From positions 111,098 to 175,097 of the forward strand of contig NZ_JAGSOU010000007.1 in the NCBI RefSeq assembly GCF_018139985.1: 64,000 nucleotides of DNA, in the 5' to 3' direction. The position numbers were made by a program, and so were the translations under genes. This document shows, one piece after another, positions 59,679 through 64,000 of this stretch. Source of the DNA: Actibacterium sp. MT2.3-13A (lineage in GTDB: Bacteria; Pseudomonadota; Alphaproteobacteria; Rhodobacterales; Rhodobacteraceae). Numbering within the stretch: position 1 is the stretch's first letter; each line of letters starts with the position of its first letter. The notes below the pieces were generated by a model, which was given only the letters and a program-made list of their open reading frames with translations, was not told the DNA's origin and did not search any database.

Positions 59679-60575
59679 ATGACCAAACGCATCATGTTCA
59701 CGGGCGGCAGCGGCAAGGCCGGTAGGCATGTCGTGAAGTACCTCGTCGATCAGGGCTATCAGGTGCTGAACCTCGACACCAAGCCGCTGGACAATCCGGC
59801 GGTCCGCACGCTGATCACCGATATCACCGACAGCGGGCAGGTCTTCAACGCCCTGTCCAGCTACATGGGCCTGCATGAGTTTGACCCTTCGCTGCGGCCG
59901 CAGCCGGTGGACGCGGTGGTGCATTTCGCCGCCATCCCGCGCATCATGCTGACCCCCGACAACGAGGTGTTCCGCATCAACGCGATGGGCACCTATAACG
60001 TGATCGAGGCCGCCGCCAAGCTGGGCATCAAGAAGGTCATCATCGCCTCCAGCGAAACCACCTATGGCCTGGTCTTCGCGAACGAGCCGCGCGACCCGGT
60101 GCATTTCCCGCTGGAAGAGGATTACCCGGTCGATCCGATGGACAGCTATGCGCTGTCCAAGGTGGTGAACGAAAAGACGGCGCAGGCGTTCGCGCTGCGC
60201 ACCGGCATGGACATCTACGCCCTGCGCATCGGGAACGTGATCGAGCCGCATGAATACGAGCTGTTCCCGAAATGGTTCGCCGATCCGGGCTTCCGCAAGC
60301 GCATCACCTGGAGCTACATCGACGCGCGCGACCTGGGCCAGATCACCAAGCTGGCGATCGAGAAGGACGGCCTCGGCTTCGAGGTGTTCAACGCCGCGAA
60401 TGACGAGACCTCGTCGGATCTGCCCACCGCCGAACTGCTGGAGCGGTTCTATCCCGGCGTGCCGGTCAAGCGCGAGCTGGGCGAATTCGAGGGGCTCCTG
60501 TCAAACCGCAAGGCGCGCGAGGTTCTCGGCTTCAAGGAAGAGCATTCCTGGCGCAAATACGTCAAGCAGGACTAA
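59679..60575 (+). CDS. NAD-dependent epimerase/dehydratase family protein
   Basis: This extended SDR has 298 residues with the Rossmann motif MFTGGSGKAGRHVVKYL (about 6-22) and the active-site Ser and Tyr-x3-Lys in IIASSETTYGL and DSYALSKVVNEK (about 165-176). FEVFNAANDETSSDLPTAEL is in the substrate domain. The start ATG at 59679 has GGAG seven bases upstream. In a sugar ABC operon it may oxidise or epimerise a free sugar or sugar acid. Confidence 0.87.
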   Translation: MTKRIMFTGGSGKAGRHVVKYLVDQGYQVLNLDTKPLDNPAVRTLITDITDSGQVFNALSSYMGLHEFDPSLRPQPVDAVVHFAAIPRIMLTPDNEVFRINAMGTYNVIEAAAKLGIKKVIIASSETTYGLVFANEPRDPVHFPLEEDYPVDPMDSYALSKVVNEKTAQAFALRTGMDIYALRIGNVIEPHEYELFPKWFADPGFRKRITWSYIDARDLGQITKLAIEKDGLGFEVFNAANDETSSDLPTAELLERFYPGVPVKRELGEFEGLLSNRKAREVLGFKEEHSWRKYVKQD

Positions 60576-60581
60576 CCGGAA

Positions 60582-60612
60582 CACGCGCCCCGCAGATCGG
60601 GCGGGGCGCGTG
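60582..60612 (+). terminator. GC-rich hairpin after the epimerase gene
   Basis: Arms CACGCGCCCCGC (60582-60593) and GCGGGGCGCGTG (60601-60612) with a 7-base loop. No T run follows, so termination may be partial or Rho-assisted before the lacI-family gene. Confidence 0.5.
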
Positions 60613-60770
60613 GTCACCGAGATGCAAGAGACGACCTGCCTGACCCGGACGGCCGGAAAGGACAAGTGCCTTGCCCGCTGGTCTGTGAGAAAGTAGGAGG
60701 CCGTCCTGGTTGCAGCCCGCATTTTGTGGCTGCATCCCGGCAACAGGCGCAAGGTGACAAGGGGTCAGGG

Positions 60771-61799
60771 ATGAGAACGAAACGGCGGCTGCCCGACAGG
60801 AAAAGCAAGGTCACGGTCAAGGAGGTCGCCCTGCGTGCCCAGGTCAGCGAGTCCACCGTTTCGCGGATCATGCGCAACAAGGGTCCGGTCGCCGATGAAA
60901 CCCGGGAAAAGGTGATGGAGACGGTGCGCGCGCTTGGCTATGTCCCCAACCGGATCGCGGGGGCGCTGGCCTCGTTGAACACTCATCTGGTCGGTGTCGT
61001 CGTGCCGTCGCTGTCGAATATCGTGTTCCCCGAGGTGCTGCGCGGCATCCATGCCGGGCTCGGCCAGGCGGATGAAATCCAGGCCGTCATCAGCGTCAGC
61101 GAATATGACATCGAGGCCGAAGAGAACATGGTGCGCGGCCTGCTGTCGTGGAAACCCGCGGCGGTGCTGGTCACCGGGCTGGAGCACACCGAGGCCACCC
61201 GCCGCATGCTGATGAACAGCGAGGGCCGGGTCGTCGAGATGATGGAGATCGACGGCGATCCGATCGACGTGGCGGTGGGCATGTCGCACCGCAGCGCCGG
61301 CTACGCCAGCGGTCGCCACCTGGTGGAAAAGGGCTATCGCCGCTTCGGCTATGTCGGCCACGACTGGGAGGCTGACAGCCGCGCCAAGCTGCGCTACGAG
61401 GGGCTGTGCGCGGCGCTGCGCGACGCCGGGCTGTCGATCGCCGCGCAGGCGATCACCAATGCGCCCAGCTCGGTCGGCGCGGGCAAGGACATGACGGCGC
61501 GCCTGCTGTCCGGCGACCCGGCCGTGGACGTGGCCGTATATTCGAACGACGACATGGCGGTGGGCGGGGTGTTCCACTGTCTCGGGGCCGGGCTTTCCAT
61601 GCCCGACGACCTGGCGGTTTTCGGCTTCAACGGGCTGGAGATCGGGCGCCAGCTGCCGCAGCCGCTTTCGACGGTGCGCTCGAACCGTCACCGGATCGGC
61701 CGGGTGGCGATTGAGACGATCCTGAAAACCCCCGACCGGCCGTCGGAACCCACGAAGATCGACACCGGGTTCGAGATTTTCGAGGGGGCCACCGCCTAG
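60771..61799 (+). CDS. LacI family transcriptional regulator
   Basis: The 342 residues have a basic N terminus, the LacI headpiece VTVKEVALRAQVSESTVSRI (about 14-33) with hinge GYVPNRIAGALASLNTHLVG, and a ribose-binding-like effector domain containing PDDLAVFGFNGLEIGRQLPQ. The headpiece and TRP-x-hinge type resemble GntR of the LacI family. It most likely binds the CAGCGCTG pair at 55841-55862 and responds to the imported sugar or its acid. Confidence 0.92.
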   Translation: MRTKRRLPDRKSKVTVKEVALRAQVSESTVSRIMRNKGPVADETREKVMETVRALGYVPNRIAGALASLNTHLVGVVVPSLSNIVFPEVLRGIHAGLGQADEIQAVISVSEYDIEAEENMVRGLLSWKPAAVLVTGLEHTEATRRMLMNSEGRVVEMMEIDGDPIDVAVGMSHRSAGYASGRHLVEKGYRRFGYVGHDWEADSRAKLRYEGLCAALRDAGLSIAAQAITNAPSSVGAGKDMTARLLSGDPAVDVAVYSNDDMAVGGVFHCLGAGLSMPDDLAVFGFNGLEIGRQLPQPLSTVRSNRHRIGRVAIETILKTPDRPSEPTKIDTGFEIFEGATA

Positions 61800-61892
61800 G
61801 CGCGCCCCCGCGCGCCCGTAGGGGCGCACCCCATGCGAAGGCCCCTTGCGCATGCCCGCCGGGCGTGCCGGGGAAATGACAGGAGAAGACAG

Positions 61893-62726
61893 ATGCACAA
61901 GGCAATTCAAAGCGGCAACGTGGCGGTCGTCACCGGCGGCGCGTCGGGCATCGGGCTTGAGGCGGCGCGGCGCCTGGCCGGGCAGGGGATGCGCGTCTGC
62001 ATCGCCGACCTCGCCGGCGAGCGGCTGGACCAGGCGGCCGAGGATCTGCGCGGCAGCGGCGCCGAGGTGATCGCGGTCGCCACCGATGTCGCCGATCCCG
62101 ATCAGCTGCGCGCGCTCGAGGCGCAGGTCACGCGCGATCTTGGGCCGGTGGCCGTCCTGATGAACAACGCCGGGATGCAGCCGGGCAGCTCGATCTTCGA
62201 TGCCGAGGGCAACTGGCAGCGGATCATCGACGTCAACATGTGGGGCATCATCCGCGGCGCGCAGATCTTCGCGCCGGGCATGATCGCCTCCGGGCGCCCG
62301 GGGCTGATCGTCAACACCGGCTCCAAGCAGGGCATCACCACCCCGCCCGGCGACCCGGCCTACAACGTGTCCAAGGCCGGCGTGAAAGCCTTCACCGAGG
62401 CGCTGCAGCACGAGCTGCGCGAAACCGCCGGCTGCCAGGTCGAGGTGCGGCTCTTCATCCCCGGTTTCGTGTTCACGCCGCTCACCGCGCGCGGCCGCAC
62501 CGAAAAGCCGGCGGGCGCCTGGACCCCGGAACAGGTGGTCGATTTCCTGTTCGACGCGCTGGGCCGCTCGGACTTCTACATCCTGTGCCCGGACAACGAG
62601 GTCGACCGCGCCACCGACGAAAAGCGCATCCTGTGGGCCGCCGCCGACATCACCGAGAACCGCCCGCCGCTGTCGCGCTGGCATCCCGATTTCGGCGAGG
62701 CCTTCAAGGACTGGGTGAAAAAGTGA
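61893..62726 (+). CDS. Short-chain dehydrogenase/reductase
   Basis: The 277 residues have the classical SDR motifs: AVVTGGASGIGLEAARRLAG (about 11-30), LMNNAGMQPG (NNAG), Ser in IVNTGSKQGITT and the Tyr-x3-Lys in PAYNVSKAGVKAF (about 165-177). A long C-terminal part (WAAADITENRPPLSRWHPDF) differs from simple SDRs. AGGAGAAG precedes the ATG. It probably oxidises a sugar or sugar alcohol of the operon. Confidence 0.9.
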   Translation: MHKAIQSGNVAVVTGGASGIGLEAARRLAGQGMRVCIADLAGERLDQAAEDLRGSGAEVIAVATDVADPDQLRALEAQVTRDLGPVAVLMNNAGMQPGSSIFDAEGNWQRIIDVNMWGIIRGAQIFAPGMIASGRPGLIVNTGSKQGITTPPGDPAYNVSKAGVKAFTEALQHELRETAGCQVEVRLFIPGFVFTPLTARGRTEKPAGAWTPEQVVDFLFDALGRSDFYILCPDNEVDRATDEKRILWAAADITENRPPLSRWHPDFGEAFKDWVKK

Positions 62727-62760
62727 CCGGATCGGCGCTGGCAACGGGCAGGAGCAGACC

Positions 62761-63825
62761 ATGAAGAACGCTTACAGGATCGCGGCAATCCCGGGCGACG
62801 GCATCGGGGTCGAGGTCGTCGAGGCCGGGCTCGAGGTGCTGGAGGCGCTCTCGGGGCATCTCGGCAGCTTCGCGCTGGAAGTGGAGCGCTTCGACTGGGG
62901 GTCCGAGAGATACCGCCGCGAGGGGCGTTTCATGCCCGAGGACGGCGCCGACCGGCTGCGCGCCTTCGACGCGATCCTGTTTGGCGCGGTGGGGGCACCG
63001 GACGTGCCCGACCACCTGAGCCTCTGGGGGCTGCGCCTGGCGATCTGTCAGCCGCTCGACCAGTTCGCCAATGTCCGGCCCACGCGCATCCTGCCGGGTA
63101 TCACCAGCCCGCTGCGCGGCGTCGGTCCCGAGGATCTCGACTGGGTGATCGTACGCGAGAATTCCGAGGGCGAATATTCCGGTCAGGGCGGGCGCAGCCA
63201 CAGGGGCCTGCCGCATGAGGTGGCGACCGAGCTGTCGGTCTTCACCCGCGGCGGGGTGGAGCGCATCATGCGCTTCGCGTTTGAGCTGGCCCGCTCGCGC
63301 CAGCGCCGGCAGCTGACCGTCGTCACCAAATCGAACGCGCAGCGCTACGGGATGGTCCTGTGGGACGAGATCGCCGCCGAGGTGGGACAGGATTTCCCAG
63401 ACGTGAAATGGGACAAGATGCTGGTCGACGCGATGACCGTGCGGATGACGCTGGACCCCGCGTCGCTCGACACGATCGTCGCCTCGAACCTTCACGCGGA
63501 CATCCTGTCGGATCTGGCGGCCGCGCTGTCTGGCTCGATCGGGGTCGCGCCGACCGCCAACCTCAACCCCGCGCGCAGCACGCCCTCGATGTTCGAGCCG
63601 ATCCACGGCTCGGCCTTCGACATCACCGGCAAGGGGGTGGCCAACCCGATCGCTACGTTCTGGACGGCCAGCATGATGCTGGAGCATCTGGGCGAAACCG
63701 AGGCCGCCGCGCGGCTGATGGCGGCGATCGAGACCGTGACGGCGGACGCCGCCTGTCACACGCCCGATCTGGGCGGCAGGGCGACGACACGCGACGTGAC
63801 GCAGGCCGTCATCGCGGCCCTGTGA
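62761..63825 (+). CDS. Tartrate dehydrogenase/decarboxylase-like enzyme (isocitrate/isopropylmalate family)
   Basis: This NAD-dependent beta-decarboxylating dehydrogenase has 354 residues with IAAIPGDGIGVEVVEAGLEV (about 8-27), AILFGAVGAPDVPDHLSLWG, VIVRENSEGEYSGQGGRSHR (about 130-150), the catalytic TVVTKSNAQRYGM (Lys, about 190-202) and metal Asp in DAMTVRMTLDPASLD. GSIGVAPTANLNPARSTPSM and EPIHGSAFDITGKGVANPIA bind the cofactor. The pattern matches TtuC/D-malate-type enzymes more than LeuB. The substrate is tartrate, malate or a related sugar acid. Confidence 0.88.
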   Translation: MKNAYRIAAIPGDGIGVEVVEAGLEVLEALSGHLGSFALEVERFDWGSERYRREGRFMPEDGADRLRAFDAILFGAVGAPDVPDHLSLWGLRLAICQPLDQFANVRPTRILPGITSPLRGVGPEDLDWVIVRENSEGEYSGQGGRSHRGLPHEVATELSVFTRGGVERIMRFAFELARSRQRRQLTVVTKSNAQRYGMVLWDEIAAEVGQDFPDVKWDKMLVDAMTVRMTLDPASLDTIVASNLHADILSDLAAALSGSIGVAPTANLNPARSTPSMFEPIHGSAFDITGKGVANPIATFWTASMMLEHLGETEAAARLMAAIETVTADAACHTPDLGGRATTRDVTQAVIAAL

Positions 63826-63874
63826 CGGGGCGCGAGAGGGCGCTGGTGCAGAACCGAAAGGCTGGAATGAGCGA

Positions 63875-64000
63875 ATGAAACGAGAAACAATATCAATCGT
63901 GGGCCTCGGCTCGATGGGCTACGGCATGGCGCAGTCGCTGCTTCGTGCGGGGCATCGGGTGTTCGGTGCGGACCTGGATGCGGGGCGGGTTGCGGGTCTG
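63875..64000 (+). CDS. Beta-hydroxyacid dehydrogenase, threonate dehydrogenase-like (5' part)
   Basis: Only the first 42 codons are visible: MKRETISIVGLGSMGYGMAQ then SLLRAGHRVFGADLDAGRVA. The GLGSMG Rossmann motif fits the 3-hydroxyisobutyrate dehydrogenase family and especially LtnD-type L-threonate dehydrogenases, which usually lie in such acid-sugar operons. It runs off the right edge. Confidence 0.75.
   Translation, partial: MKRETISIVGLGSMGYGMAQSLLRAGHRVFGADLDAGRVAGL

Noticed and set aside
1..64000. tRNA, rRNA, CRISPR arrays, insertion sequences, prophage or integrase genes
   Set aside because: None was recognised on reading both strands. The island may still be mobile, but no border signal was seen.

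Overview
The window is GC-rich, gene-dense DNA from an alphaproteobacterium, most likely a member of the Rhodobacterales. The signs are TRAP and tripartite tricarboxylate (TTT) transporters, a DUF1127 protein, short intergenic gaps, frequent ATGA overlaps and several GTG/TTG starts. No rRNA, tRNA, CRISPR array, phage gene or insertion sequence was seen. Almost everything is catabolic and accessory; the only housekeeping-type gene is tex.

Left flank (1-12.9 kb): a TRAP dicarboxylate-type transporter (dctP-dctQ-dctM, dctM cut by the window edge), a polysaccharide-deacetylase-family gene and a gamma-glutamyltransferase. The TRAP operon and the gamma-glutamyltransferase share TTGTATACAA palindromes typical of GntR regulators. 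Then come tex and a compact CoA-thioester operon (acyl-CoA dehydrogenase, class III CoA-transferase, mesaconyl-C4-CoA-hydratase-like protein, CitE-like lyase) with a divergent LysR gene. This operon reads like degradation of a C5-type branched dicarboxylic acid.

Core island (about 12.9-53.7 kb): a large, apparently undescribed aromatic-carboxylate degradation system. It holds three TctA, three TctB and three TctC genes. A three-component Rieske oxygenase is dispersed over three sites. Two proteins belong to the 4,5-dihydroxyphthalate-decarboxylase family, and one class II aldolase-type protein may also be a decarboxylase. Two gentisate-dioxygenase-like bicupins and two pairs of small cupins are present. 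The lower pathway is represented by 4-oxalomesaconate hydratase (LigJ) and 4-carboxy-4-hydroxy-2-oxoadipate aldolase (LigK), which together yield pyruvate and oxaloacetate. No LigAB ring-cleavage dioxygenase, LigC or LigI is present, so I infer that the cupins open the ring. Two EutA-type actin-fold ATPases occur without ethanolamine ammonia-lyase. A metal-handling set accompanies them: a NicO-type Ni/Co transporter, a COG0523/CobW GTPase, His-rich tails on one EutA and on a small protein, and a pair of half-size permeases.

The island appears to be one regulon. Eight or more sites resembling GTTCC-N7-GGA-N5-GGTCC lie upstream of its operons. In four of them a TTGACG -35 box starts exactly 26 bases after the first base of the site. 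The IclR-family gene at 37.7-38.6 kb, whose own promoter carries such a site, is the obvious regulator.

Right flank (53.7-64 kb): an aldo/keto reductase, an Asp/Glu-racemase-superfamily protein, and a sugar or sugar-acid catabolic operon. That operon has a ribose-type ABC transporter, an NAD-dependent epimerase-like protein, a LacI regulator, an SDR, a tartrate-dehydrogenase-like enzyme and the start of a threonate-dehydrogenase-like gene. Its promoter carries two tandem CAGCGCTG operators. Most long ORFs antisense to these genes are GC-rich shadows and were left out.
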